Part shown: in pieces, positions 41,845 to 50,956 of the stretch | Numbering within the stretch: position 1 is the first letter of the stretch | Layout: every line of letters begins with the position of its first letter | Source: Alphaproteobacteria bacterium HGW-Alphaproteobacteria-18 | GTDB lineage: Bacteria; Pseudomonadota; Alphaproteobacteria; Caulobacterales; Hyphomonadaceae | Length of the DNA: 64,000 bases | Direction of reading: 5' to 3' | NCBI GenBank assembly: GCA_002841155.1 | Contig: PHEH01000005.1 | Coordinates: 1-64,000 of the forward strand | Translations under genes and position numbers: made by a program | Notes under the pieces: model-generated | What the model saw: the letters and a program-made list of their open reading frames with translations, nothing else | Databases searched by the model: none | What the model was told of the DNA's origin: nothing

Positions 41845-42735
41845 ATGGCTAACATAGCATTCATTGGCTTGGGGAATATGGGGCGCGGCATGTGCCGCAA
41901 TCTGCTCGAGGCCGGGCATTGCGTAAAAGCATATGACGTCAATTCCGTGGCGGTTGAGGCGGTGGTGCAATACGGAGCCTCTGTCGCAGACAATGTAACA
42001 ACAGCCGTGGAAGAGGCCGATTTTGTTGTCACCATGCTTCCCTCTGGCAGACATGTTCTGGACGTCTATTTCGGGTCTGATGGCGCGGCGGGCAAGGCGC
42101 CAGCAGGCGCCGTGTTTATAGACTGTTCGACGATTTCCGTTGACGAGTCGCGGGACGCGATCGTGAGAGCGTCGCTGCTCGGTTTCGATATGCTGGATGC
42201 GCCGGTGTCCGGCGGCGTTGGCGCTGCGGAAGCGGGTACACTGACGTTCATGGTTGGTGGCGAGCCCCGGGCCTTTGCGATGGCGGAGCCGATCCTTAAG
42301 ATCATGGGCAAGAAGATTGTTCATGCCGGAGGGGCGGGCAACGGCCAGGCAGCAAAGATCGCCAACAACATGCTGCTGGGTATCTCCATGATCGGTACGT
42401 GCGAGGCATTCAATCTCGCGCAGAAGCTCGGTCTCGATGCGCAGACATTCTTTGAAATTTCCTCGACTGCCTCCGGGCAATGCTGGGCGATGACAAGCTA
42501 CTGCCCTGCGCCAGGTCCGGTTCCGGCGGCCCCGTCAAACAGGGACTATAAGCCGGGCTTTGCTGTGGCGATGATGCTCAAGGACTTGAAACTTGCCATG
42601 GGGGCTGCGGCGCTGGCGGGCGCGGAGACGCCACTGGGTCACCTTGCTGAAAGCATATATGCGAAGCTTGATGAAGATGGCCATTCAGGTCTCGACTTTT
42701 CAGCGGTCATGAAGCGGATCCAGGGCGAGCTCTGA
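41845..42735 (+). CDS. mmsB: 3-hydroxyisobutyrate dehydrogenase
   Basis: A 296-residue beta-hydroxyacid dehydrogenase. The Rossmann motif IAFIGLGNMGRGM starts at residue 3; the substrate loop DAPVSGGVGAAEAGTL and the catalytic Lys in GNGQAAKIANNMLLG match MmsB. It oxidises 3-hydroxyisobutyrate to methylmalonate semialdehyde, the substrate of MmsA, closing the pathway in this cluster. It directly follows the hydrolase stop codon. Confidence 0.95.
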   Translation: MANIAFIGLGNMGRGMCRNLLEAGHCVKAYDVNSVAVEAVVQYGASVADNVTTAVEEADFVVTMLPSGRHVLDVYFGSDGAAGKAPAGAVFIDCSTISVDESRDAIVRASLLGFDMLDAPVSGGVGAAEAGTLTFMVGGEPRAFAMAEPILKIMGKKIVHAGGAGNGQAAKIANNMLLGISMIGTCEAFNLAQKLGLDAQTFFEISSTASGQCWAMTSYCPAPGPVPAAPSNRDYKPGFAVAMMLKDLKLAMGAAALAGAETPLGHLAESIYAKLDEDGHSGLDFSAVMKRIQGEL

Positions 42736-43006
42736 AGCCTGAACCAGGATCGCGGATCGTCCGGAAAAACAGATATCTGCGTCCTGATGCGAGGAGCCCG
42801 GAAATTGAGTTGCTGGTCCGGTATGCGGACGCGCAACACCTGGATCGGGTATCACCGGATAACCCGAAAGGAAGGCGGAACGCGCATAGGGCTGCGTCGT
42901 TCAGGCGATGGATGGCGGCCATCACAAGCGCGGCTGATGTATTGCGCCCGGAACCGGCCCGGCTCACCCTGGAAAGACAAGGGCAGGGTTCGCCGGGGCC
43001 CGGGCC

Positions 43007-43744
43007 CTAGAGCGACAGCCCGCCGTCCACGATCAACGTGTGCCCGCATACATAGGAGGCCAGCGGAGAGGCAAGGAAGATCGCCGCGCCGGCCATGTCT
43101 TCCGGTAAACCAGCCCGCCGGACCGGAATCGATTGCAGGGTACCTTGCAGGCGTTCGGGGTTTTCCGTCGTCACTTTGGTGAGTTTTGTATCGACCAGTC
43201 CCGGGGCGAGGCCGTTGACGCGAATCCCGTCCCTTGCCCAGGCCTGACCGAGGGTCTTGGTCAAGCTGATCGCGGCGGCCTTTGAGGCCGCATAAGCCGG
43301 ATTGCCGACATTGGCGCTGAGGCCGGAGATAGAGCTGACAATTATGATGGAACCCCGGGTTTCGCTTAGCATGTCGTGAAACTTGCGGGAGATGTGCATC
43401 AGGCTGTCTAGGTTGACACGCATCACCTTGTCCCAGCCTGGCTGTTCGAACTCCGCACGTTTGTAAGCAACGATGCCCTGGCTGTGCACGAGCACGTCGA
43501 GCTTGTCGTAGGTTACCCTGGCCGTTTCGATGGCGTCAGGGTTGCCGACATCGACCTGCGTATAGGTGAGGCCGGTAAGGTCGCTGCCCTCGGCGGGGTC
43601 GTAGTCTGCCGCGCTCGCCCGGGTACCCCAGACGTGCACGTCGGCGCCGCGCTGCCGGAAACCATGGGCAATTCCGTTGCCGATCCCGCTCGATCCGCCG
43701 ACGACAAGAACCGTCTGGCCGGTAAAGTCCGTATCCTGAACCAT
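43007..43744 (-). CDS. Short-chain dehydrogenase/reductase
   Basis: A 245-residue classical SDR: cofactor motif VVGGSSGIGNGIA (residues 15-27), HSQGI in place of NNAG, Ser in IIVSSISG and the YAASKAA catalytic pair, with a C-terminal GHTLIVDGGLSL. Substrate unknown; neighbours suggest hydroxyacyl-CoA or alcohol oxidation. It is transcribed on its own, convergent with mmsB. Confidence 0.9.
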   Translation of the reverse strand: MVQDTDFTGQTVLVVGGSSGIGNGIAHGFRQRGADVHVWGTRASAADYDPAEGSDLTGLTYTQVDVGNPDAIETARVTYDKLDVLVHSQGIVAYKRAEFEQPGWDKVMRVNLDSLMHISRKFHDMLSETRGSIIIVSSISGLSANVGNPAYAASKAAAISLTKTLGQAWARDGIRVNGLAPGLVDTKLTKVTTENPERLQGTLQSIPVRRAGLPEDMAGAAIFLASPLASYVCGHTLIVDGGLSL

Positions 43745-44121
43745 TCTGTTTTTCCTTTTCTGCTATTTTGTTTGCCTGACGTGCAGCCCTTTGCGCCCAG
43801 TCCAACTGGGAGGCTGCTTTTTAGCCGTGTGGCATAAGCCGGTCGGTACCCTTCGAAAGCGGGAGGGGCAGCAACGTGCACGGTGGTGCGGCGCGGTGTC
43901 AGAGCAGCTCAGACCGCCCGCGGAGGTATCCCGGACCCCTGTCATGCGAGCGCAGGTGTTTCCTCTTTGAGCGGCACTCGCTGCGCGCTGCCTTAAGATT
44001 ATCGTGTCCGACGCAGGGCTTCTGAAAAAGCGCGACTCCGCTTTTTCAGAAGTGCCTCCTTCATGACGGCCTGCCGGTGTCACCTTTGGCCTTTAAGCGT
44101 TTTGCCGCGTCCAGGAGTCTT
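43745..44121. other. Intergenic region between two minus-strand genes
   Basis: These 377 bases contain no supported gene. The left part carries the promoter and leader of the SDR gene (start at 43744); the right part carries the hairpin at 44019-44052. Confidence 0.5.
44019..44052 (-). terminator. Strong hairpin downstream of the acyl-CoA synthetase gene
   Basis: Perfect 14-base arms (CTTCTGAAAAAGCG and its complement) with a six-base loop. The A- and T-runs are inside the stem rather than after it. Located 70 bases past the stop of the acyl-CoA synthetase gene, it probably ends that transcript or protects its 3' end. Confidence 0.6.
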
Positions 44122-45765
44122 TCAGTGCGCTTCCTGCTCGAGCCGGGCCTGGTCACGCAGTTCGCGCCGCAGAATCTTTCCGGTCGTCGTCATCGGGAAC
44201 GTGTCAACGAACCTGATTTCCCGCGGGTATTCATGCTTTGCCAGGCGGTCCCGGACCGATTGCCGGATCTCCTCGGCCAGCGTGTCGCTGGGAGTGTGGC
44301 CCGGCAGGAGCGAGACATAGGCACGGATGATTTCTGTACGCTCAGGATGTGGCACACCAATAACCGCTGCCATGCTGACGGCGGGATGGCGAATGATGGC
44401 GTCCTCGATTTCCGTCGGCCCGATCCTGTAGCCAGAGCTTGTGATGACGTCGTCTGCTCGGCCATGGAACCAGTAAAAACCCTCCTCATCCGCGCGGGCG
44501 AGGTCGCCTGTGATCATCCAGTCGCCGGCGAACTTTTTCGCCGTCGCCTCCGGGGCCCGCCAGTACTCGAGCATCATCACCGGGTCGGGTCTTTTGAAGG
44601 CGAGATTTCCGACAGTTCCGACCGGCAACTCGTTACCATCGTCGTCAACAATGGCCGCCGTGTGCCCCGGCAGGGGTGTGCCCAGCGAACCGATCCGGTA
44701 ATGGTTGAGTCCGCTGCAATTGCCCAGGGTCATGTTTGCCTCGGTCTGACCAAAGCCTTCATTGATGGTCGCCTCAAACATCTCCAGCATCGCGGCAAGC
44801 AGGTCCTTGCCGACCGCTTCGCTTCCGCTGATGATGCTTCGAAGACGGACATTCTCCTTTTTGATCAGCCGTGAATGAGGCTTGAGAAGCTTCATCATGG
44901 TCGGAGTCAGGAAGGCGTTCCTGATCTCGTGACGGCCCATCATCTGCATGGTCAGTTCGGGATCAAAACCCGCCATTGGGAAGACGAGGATTGGGGTTCC
45001 GTAGTTCCACCCACACAGCAACGTATTGCCAAGACCGCCCATCCACGCCCAGTCGGCGGGTGACCACATCTTGTCGCCGGGCTGGGGGTAGAGGTCAAAC
45101 AGTACTTCTGCTCCCGGAAGGTGGCCGAAGAGGACGCGGTGGCCGTGGAGCGTACCCTTGGGCCAGCCCGTCGTGCCTGATGTGTAGTTGATAAGGGCGG
45201 GGGTGTCGGGGGAGACCATCAGTGTAGAGAATTGGTCGGATGCCTTGTCGAGGGTCTCGTGAAAGGGGAGGGCCCCGTCTTCCGGCGCCCCATCAATGAC
45301 GAAGACATGTTTCAGGCTGGGCGCGAGCGCCTTCGCCTCCAGGACTTTGGCGAGATTGGCCTGATCGGTCACGACGGCGCTGATCTCGGCATTGTTGAGC
45401 CGGTATTCAAGGCCATCGACCCCGAAGAGGATCGAGGTCGGCACCGAGATCATGCCCGCCTTCCAGCAGGCGACATGGGAAATTGCCGTTACCGGATGCT
45501 GTGGCAGCAGGACCATGACGCGCTCGCCCTGGTTTAACCCCAGCCCTTTGAGGACGTTGGCAAACTGGTTGGCGCGCTTCTGTACTTCGCGGAAGGTATA
45601 CGTACGGATTCCCGAGCCCAGATGATGGATCAGCGCGACCTTTTGCGGGTCATCTGCATGCCTGTCACAGATCTGATGCGCTATGTTGCAGCGCTGTGGC
45701 AGGTCCCAGCGAAAGCTGTCGTAAATCTCAGAATAGGTTTTTGCAGGTTTGATCAGACGTTGCAT
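44122..45765 (-). CDS. Acyl-CoA synthetase (AMP-forming), medium-chain/aryl type
   Basis: A 547-residue adenylate-forming ligase. The P-loop NYTSGTTGWPKG, GFGQTEANM, the TGDLARADEEGF motif and the C-terminal TTTGKILRRELR Lys are all present. The overall pattern resembles the medium-chain/benzoate-type acyl-CoA synthetases. It activates a carboxylic acid with CoA and ATP; the substrate is unknown. It follows the MaoC gene on the same strand by 71 bases, so the two are likely one operon. Confidence 0.92.
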   Translation of the reverse strand: MQRLIKPAKTYSEIYDSFRWDLPQRCNIAHQICDRHADDPQKVALIHHLGSGIRTYTFREVQKRANQFANVLKGLGLNQGERVMVLLPQHPVTAISHVACWKAGMISVPTSILFGVDGLEYRLNNAEISAVVTDQANLAKVLEAKALAPSLKHVFVIDGAPEDGALPFHETLDKASDQFSTLMVSPDTPALINYTSGTTGWPKGTLHGHRVLFGHLPGAEVLFDLYPQPGDKMWSPADWAWMGGLGNTLLCGWNYGTPILVFPMAGFDPELTMQMMGRHEIRNAFLTPTMMKLLKPHSRLIKKENVRLRSIISGSEAVGKDLLAAMLEMFEATINEGFGQTEANMTLGNCSGLNHYRIGSLGTPLPGHTAAIVDDDGNELPVGTVGNLAFKRPDPVMMLEYWRAPEATAKKFAGDWMITGDLARADEEGFYWFHGRADDVITSSGYRIGPTEIEDAIIRHPAVSMAAVIGVPHPERTEIIRAYVSLLPGHTPSDTLAEEIRQSVRDRLAKHEYPREIRFVDTFPMTTTGKILRRELRDQARLEQEAH

Positions 45766-45836
45766 GAAGGCGTTTCCAGTGAGCTTGTTTTCAGGATGTT
45801 TTCTTGAGCGAGGCTGAAGATCGGCAGGTCGGAAAA

Positions 45837-46715
45837 TCAGCGGCTCAGCAGGGTTTTTCCGTTCCGGATAACGGTGACATCCCGCTCTTCGATCCGCGCT
45901 TCGAAGGAAACGGTGTTCCCGTCCTTCCAGAGATCGATGGCGAGTGTCTCGCCCGGATAGACAGGCGAAGAAAATCGCACCTCGTGATGCAGGATCCGCG
46001 CGGGATCAAAGTCGCAATACTCGGCAAGTACTGCGCGGCAGCAGATCGCGTAGCTGCACAGGCCGTGGAGGATCGGACGGGAAAAGCCTGCAGCTTTGGC
46101 AGTGTCCGGATCAGCGTGCAGCGGATTGAGATCCCCGGACAGCCGGTAAAGCAGCGCCTGGTTCGGCGCCGTTGTGATGCGGACTGTCCGGTCCGGTGCC
46201 CGCTCCGGTACCGCGTGGGGCCTCGGCTGGCCTTCGCGCGGGCCGTCAAATCCGCCCTCGGCGCGCGCAAAGCTCGTCATCCGGATCGTTGCAAGCGGGG
46301 CGGTTTCTCCCTTAAGGGTCATCACGGTTTCCTGGGAGAATACTGCGCCTTTCCCGGCCCCCTTGTCCCAGGCCCCGATCATGCGGCTTACAGTCGACGC
46401 TCGACCCTCGGGGGGAATGGGGCGATGCAGGCTGATCGCCTGCTCGCCGTGGAGGACATATCTGTAATCGATGCCGACATCGTCCATTGCGCTGCCATGG
46501 AAACCGACCACGACGGGATAGGTCGGAAAAGTTTTGAGGCCGGATTCATAGACGAAGGCAAGTTCATGTCGGTTGAGCGGCGCGTGTCCAAGGCCGATGT
46601 CGAGCGCATAAAGCATTACGTCCTTTTCCGTCCAGGCATAGCTCGCCGTCTTCCTCAGGGACATGACGCGCTGATGCGTGATCCCGGGAAGAGATGGGTC
46701 TCTCAAGAATGTCAC
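45837..46715 (-). CDS. MaoC-family enoyl-CoA hydratase 2
   Basis: A 292-residue double hot-dog protein. The N-terminal half is the degenerate repeat (YALDIGLGHAPLNRHELAFV); the C-terminal half has the hydratase 2 motif LSGDLNPLHADPD ... GFSRPILHG with the catalytic Asp and His. It gives (R)-3-hydroxyacyl-CoA, as in the peroxisomal multifunctional enzyme type 2. I place the start at the GTG at 46715 because GGAGGGG precedes it; the first internal ATG (46664) has no ribosome binding site, and longer extensions exceed family length. An AAAAC-N4-GTATTA site lies 80 bases upstream. Confidence 0.88.
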   Translation of the reverse strand: MTFLRDPSLPGITHQRVMSLRKTASYAWTEKDVMLYALDIGLGHAPLNRHELAFVYESGLKTFPTYPVVVGFHGSAMDDVGIDYRYVLHGEQAISLHRPIPPEGRASTVSRMIGAWDKGAGKGAVFSQETVMTLKGETAPLATIRMTSFARAEGGFDGPREGQPRPHAVPERAPDRTVRITTAPNQALLYRLSGDLNPLHADPDTAKAAGFSRPILHGLCSYAICCRAVLAEYCDFDPARILHHEVRFSSPVYPGETLAIDLWKDGNTVSFEARIEERDVTVIRNGKTLLSR

Positions 46716-46794
46716 GGTGCTTCCCCTCCAATTCGCTCCGTCATTTCGATCGCGGAGTCTATTCATTTGCCTAGAACGCAAACTGCAGAAAATC

Positions 46795-46809
46795 AAAACA
46801 TTTGTATTA
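46795..46809. promoter_or_regulatory. Shared catabolic operator-like motif, site 1
   Basis: AAAAC-ATTT-GTATTA, one arm mismatch from AAAAC-N4-GTTTTA, 80 bases upstream of the MaoC gene start. Confidence 0.5.
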
Positions 46810-47352
46810 CTGCTTGGCTTGCGTCGGGTGGGGATGTTTGAATGGCTGTCCACTCCGATCCCATTTTCCGGCATTCGCAAAGGGCAGGCGCGCAAGCTGG
46901 CGCCCTTACTCGCACTCGCCGCGACAGGTCCCTGGAGCGAGGCGGGCCAGAGATGATTTCCCACCATATGGGATGATGTGCGCTCTCACCTTTCCGAGTG
47001 TGTGGCCAGATGAAAGTGATCGTTCTACGCTCCTCCTCTACGGAGATCGGCGGTGCCGGGTAGCCCGCGTATTGCCTTCTGGAAGCCGTTTGCGGTGCTT
47101 GCGCTGTTTTATTTTGTTTAGCGGTAAGCATCTGAGGGGTGCACGGAGTTTCGTGCGCGGCGGTTTTTTTTGATGTCCGTGAACCCGGATCGCTGCCTCC
47201 CGGCAATCCGGGCCGATACCTGGCGCCCGCTCTGTTCAAACAAAAATTGTTACGGCGGGCGCCACTTTTTGCTTTTCGGCGGGCTGGCGGAAATGGTCAC
47301 CCGGAGGGTTACGCCGCCCTGTGAGGGGTACGCCGCCGCATTGACCCCAATA

Positions 47353-47367
47353 AAAATGAATGTATTA
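47353..47367. promoter_or_regulatory. Shared catabolic operator-like motif, site 2
   Basis: AAAAT-GAAT-GTATTA, a two-mismatch form of the motif, 111 bases upstream of the SDR gene at 47478. Confidence 0.45.
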
Positions 47368-47477
47368 AATTGGGCGATAATAAAAACAGGCGCGCAGGTG
47401 CTCGGCCAACCTCGGCGGCAACATGTGGCAGCTGGGTCGGGGCCGACACGTATTCGCCAGACTTTTGAGGGAGTGGC

Positions 47478-48296
47478 ATGAAGCTGTCGGGCAAGGTTGC
47501 ATTGATTACCGGGGTCAGCCCCAATATAGGCGGCGGAATTGCCGAGGAACTCTGGGCTGCAGGTGCCAGTATCGTTGCCGTTGATGCGAATGCGGACAAT
47601 GCCAATGACTGCGCCAACTATATCAACGCCAATGGCGGCACGGCTTTGGCCATCGAGTGTGATGTCACCGATGAGGCGCAGGTTGCGCGGTCGGTCGACG
47701 ATGCGGTGAAGCAGTTCGGCAGTGTCGATATTCTGGTGAACAACGCCGCCTTTTTTAATCAGAAGGGTATTCTCGACATGAGCTATACCGAGTGGCAGGC
47801 GCAGACGGGCGTAATCCTTGATGGCGCCTTCCTGTTCACCCGGCGCGTTGCGCAGGCGATGATCACAGCTTCCAGGCCGGGGTGTATAATCAATATCATT
47901 TCCACGGCGGGACATCAGGGCCAGCCCGGCAACGTCGCCTACTCCACATCTAAAATGGGCCTGATAAACTTCACCAACTCGGTCGCGATGGAGCTCGCTA
48001 GCAAAGGCATACGCGTCAATTCGCTGACGCCGACAGCCACAGACCCGGCTGAATCATTCGAGCGGGCGCGGCGTTGGGGGCGGGACGTATCGGAAGATCC
48101 GAACCTCAGGGTGCTGATGGCAAAATTTTCCGATCGTGTGCCCATGCAAAAACTGCCAAAACCGAGTGACTACGGCAAGGCGGCTGTATTCCTCGCGTCG
48201 GACGATGCGGCAATGATTACGGGTACGGATCTGCGGGTCGACGCCGGTGCCGTCTCGAAATACTGGGCCTGGGACCCCGCCTCCGGACCGGCCTGA
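47478..48296 (+). CDS. Short-chain dehydrogenase/reductase
   Basis: A 272-residue SDR. The cofactor loop ALITGVSPNIGGGIAEEL, DILVNNAAFF, Ser in NIISTAG and the YSTSKMG catalytic pair are present. The C-terminal 25 residues extend beyond the usual end. Substrate unknown; the setting between a MaoC hydratase and a TonB receptor suggests a role in the same breakdown route. The ribosome binding site GAGGGAG is close to the ATG. Confidence 0.9.
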   Translation: MKLSGKVALITGVSPNIGGGIAEELWAAGASIVAVDANADNANDCANYINANGGTALAIECDVTDEAQVARSVDDAVKQFGSVDILVNNAAFFNQKGILDMSYTEWQAQTGVILDGAFLFTRRVAQAMITASRPGCIINIISTAGHQGQPGNVAYSTSKMGLINFTNSVAMELASKGIRVNSLTPTATDPAESFERARRWGRDVSEDPNLRVLMAKFSDRVPMQKLPKPSDYGKAAVFLASDDAAMITGTDLRVDAGAVSKYWAWDPASGPA

Positions 48297-48375
48297 AGCG
48301 TGCATCTCGCCGGTTGCGCAATTTGAGCTGGCGCGCGACGGAGGGGGCGAGCGCGATCCTCCCATAATGTAAGAA

Positions 48376-48390
48376 AAAACAAACGTTTTA
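48376..48390. promoter_or_regulatory. Shared catabolic operator-like motif, site 3
   Basis: AAAAC-AAAC-GTTTTA, perfect five-base arms, 94 bases upstream of the TonB receptor start codon and just before a TATACAAG stretch that could be part of the promoter. Confidence 0.6.
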
Positions 48391-48483
48391 TACAAGCGAA
48401 CTATTGTCGGCCAAATTCCTCCCAAGTATGAGATTGAGCAACACAAAAAAAACTATCTGTACTTCTTGGGAGGAAGACAAAAG

Positions 48484-50847
48484 ATGAGGAAAATCAAACG
48501 AGTTTTGATCCAGAAGTCGGCCGTGTCGGTGCTGGCCCTGGGTGTTCTGATGTCCGGCTTCGTTGCGGTCGGTCAGGAGGTCGAAAATGGCGCCGAGACC
48601 AATGCGCAAGTCGATCAGCCCGAAGACGATATCAAGAAGCTCAATGTCGTCTATGTAACAGCCCGTAAGCGGGATGAACGGGAAATCGACGTTCCGCTTG
48701 CTATTTCGGCTCTTCCGGCGATCGAGCTGGAACAGCGCGGCCTCTCGAACCTCACGGAAATCTCAACAGCGATTCCTGAGCTTCGGATTTCTGAAAACAC
48801 CGTTGGGTATGGTGGCAATCTTACCATGCGCGGTATCTCGAGTGCCACGTCGACGGCGTCTGTGGATCAGGCCGTTACAGTCAATGTGGACGGCGTGCCC
48901 GTTTCCTATGCTGGCATAATTAAACTCGGCCAGTTCGATCTCGGCCAGGTTGAAGTCTTAAAGGGGCCGCAGGCCTTGTTTTTTGGCAAGAATGCCACAG
49001 CCGGTATTGTGTCGCTTACATCGGCAGCGCCTACGGACTATCTCGATTACCGCCTGCGGGGTGAGTATGAGTTCGAAGCTGAACAATACGCGGGTGAAGC
49101 TTATGTGTCAGGTCCCCTTTCTGAGGGGGTGCGGGGCCGTCTTGCTGTGCGCTACTCCGACAGCGAGGGCTGGCTGACCAATCAACTGCCTGATCCGGCG
49201 ACTGTTCCCGGTACCGTCCTGACCCCGGATCGGAAGGGCCCCGGGGCCGAGGAGTTCCTTGCGAAAGGCAGCCTCTATATCGAGCCCAGCACCGACTTCC
49301 TGCTCAAGCTGATCGGTGGATACTCCGATACGGAAACGAATGGGAACTACCTTCAGTCACAGCGCATCTTCTGTCCCAATGGGGTTGCGCAGGGGCCGTT
49401 CGGTTATGCCGGGCAGGATTGCAAGACCAATAATGTGTCCACCAATGGGGGCATGCCGGCTGCCTGGGCTGCGTTTGACAGCCGGTTCCCGACGGACAAC
49501 CAACCCTATACGCGTACGAAGCAGCACGTGCTCGTGGCCGACGCGGATTATCAGCTTTCCCCCGATCTGGAGTTTAACTCGATCACTGGGTTCTATAACG
49601 TCAATCTGGACGCGTCGGACCACGTTTCAAATGGCGCGATTCCATTTGTCGGATTCGCGACCAGCATCGAGAAGACGACCTATTCACAGGAGTTCCGCCT
49701 CTCGAACAATGCCAGCAACAGGTTCAACTGGATGCTTGGTATCTTTCTGCAGGATGACGAGTATGTCGAAGACCAGTCAACGATCATCGGTGCCCTTCGT
49801 CCGAAAGCGGACTTCCGTATAACGGGCGACACGATATCGCCATTCGTACAGCTCGGTTTTGACATTACTGACAAGCTGACGCTAACAGGCGGTGTTCGCT
49901 ATTCGGACGAAACAAAGCAACAGCAGATTGGAACGGGCCAGTTTGAAGGGCTTTACCCGGATGAGCTGAACTTTTCGAACTGGTCTCCAGAAGCAACTTT
50001 ATCCTACGCTCTGACGCCGAACGCGAATGTTTACGTCGCCTATAAGCAAGCCTATAAATCAGGGGGGTTCCAGACCGAGCACGTCGCCATTCCGGGTGCG
50101 CTGGCACTCGGCACTGTTATCGACAATTCGTTCAGGGAAGAGCTGGTTGAGGGGTTCGAGATCGGTGCGAAAGCCTATCTCCTTGACCAGAGTCTTCGCG
50201 TATCCGCGGCTGCTTACCAATTCGAATACACCGACCTGCAGCTCAGCAGCTTCGACTCCGTGCTTGTTGCCAACATCATAAGCAATGTGGGTGCGGCGAC
50301 GAGCGAAGGTGTCGAATTCGACTTCGACTATCGTCCGGCGGCGTTCGGAGGCTTCTCGCTGAACGGCGCAGTGGCTTACAATAACGCGACTTTCGATGAG
50401 TATGCTCCAGCCTGCTACAACGGACAGACTGCTGCATTGGGCTGCGATATTGCAACCGATACCAATGACGTTTCGGGTGAGCGTCTCCCGCGCGCTCCGG
50501 AATGGAGTGCAACACTGGCAGGCGCCTATGAAGGCTCACTTACCTCAGCGCTCGACTACCGTATCAATGCTGGCTTCCAGTATAGCGGCGCATATGAAGG
50601 CAACTCTGATGTGATCCCGAACTCCGGTCAGGATAGCTATATCTCAGTGGATGCCGGCATTGCCATTGCTGACAAGGATAAGGTCTGGGAGCTGGCCCTT
50701 ATCGGCCGCAACCTCGCGGACGAATACTGGGTGGCGAGTACCTACCAGGTGCCGGTGACTGGCAGCGACCTGGCACTTTCCGATATAGCCGGGACGGTCA
50801 ATCGCGGTCGGCAGATTATGCTGCGTCTGACCTATCATCCCCAGTAG
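48484..50847 (+). CDS. TonB-dependent outer-membrane receptor
   Basis: A 787-residue receptor. A signal peptide (KSAVSVLALGVLMSGFVAVG) is followed by a TonB-box-like VVYVTARKRDE, the plug domain (PAIELEQRGLSNLTEISTAI; GPQALFFGKNATAGIVS) and a 22-strand barrel ending in an aromatic-poor LRLTYHPQ. The pattern fits the receptors that alphaproteobacteria use for hydrophobic carbon sources as well as siderophores; its place in a CoA-catabolic island favours a carbon substrate. The ATG at 48484 follows GGGAGGAAG. A terminator follows. Confidence 0.93.
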   Translation: MRKIKRVLIQKSAVSVLALGVLMSGFVAVGQEVENGAETNAQVDQPEDDIKKLNVVYVTARKRDEREIDVPLAISALPAIELEQRGLSNLTEISTAIPELRISENTVGYGGNLTMRGISSATSTASVDQAVTVNVDGVPVSYAGIIKLGQFDLGQVEVLKGPQALFFGKNATAGIVSLTSAAPTDYLDYRLRGEYEFEAEQYAGEAYVSGPLSEGVRGRLAVRYSDSEGWLTNQLPDPATVPGTVLTPDRKGPGAEEFLAKGSLYIEPSTDFLLKLIGGYSDTETNGNYLQSQRIFCPNGVAQGPFGYAGQDCKTNNVSTNGGMPAAWAAFDSRFPTDNQPYTRTKQHVLVADADYQLSPDLEFNSITGFYNVNLDASDHVSNGAIPFVGFATSIEKTTYSQEFRLSNNASNRFNWMLGIFLQDDEYVEDQSTIIGALRPKADFRITGDTISPFVQLGFDITDKLTLTGGVRYSDETKQQQIGTGQFEGLYPDELNFSNWSPEATLSYALTPNANVYVAYKQAYKSGGFQTEHVAIPGALALGTVIDNSFREELVEGFEIGAKAYLLDQSLRVSAAAYQFEYTDLQLSSFDSVLVANIISNVGAATSEGVEFDFDYRPAAFGGFSLNGAVAYNNATFDEYAPACYNGQTAALGCDIATDTNDVSGERLPRAPEWSATLAGAYEGSLTSALDYRINAGFQYSGAYEGNSDVIPNSGQDSYISVDAGIAIADKDKVWELALIGRNLADEYWVASTYQVPVTGSDLALSDIAGTVNRGRQIMLRLTYHPQ

Positions 50848-50875
50848 GACTGCTGCGGTCACAGAGCGAATAATT

Positions 50876-50916
50876 GGCGCCGGGGCAGACACATTGCCCG
50901 CTCCGGCGCCTTTTTT
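50876..50916 (+). terminator. Intrinsic terminator after the TonB receptor gene
   Basis: GGCGCCGG (50876-50883) and its complement (50903-50910) enclose a 19-base loop and are followed by six Ts. It separates the receptor gene from the oxidoreductase gene at 50957. Confidence 0.85.
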
Positions 50917-50956
50917 GCTAGCCGGTCACAGTAAGTCAGAACAAGGACGAACAAAG

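Larger units (their letters stand above)
46716..47477. other. Divergent promoter region between the MaoC and SDR genes
   Basis: No gene is supported in 762 bases. Two copies of the catabolic motif lie here, one near each flanking gene (46795 and 47353). Other visible elements are GCACG-GAGTTT-CGTGC followed after several bases by eight Ts (near 47140-47172), and CCCGGAT/ATCCGGG arms at 47184-47212. The length is unusual for this compact region and could hide a small RNA. Confidence 0.45.
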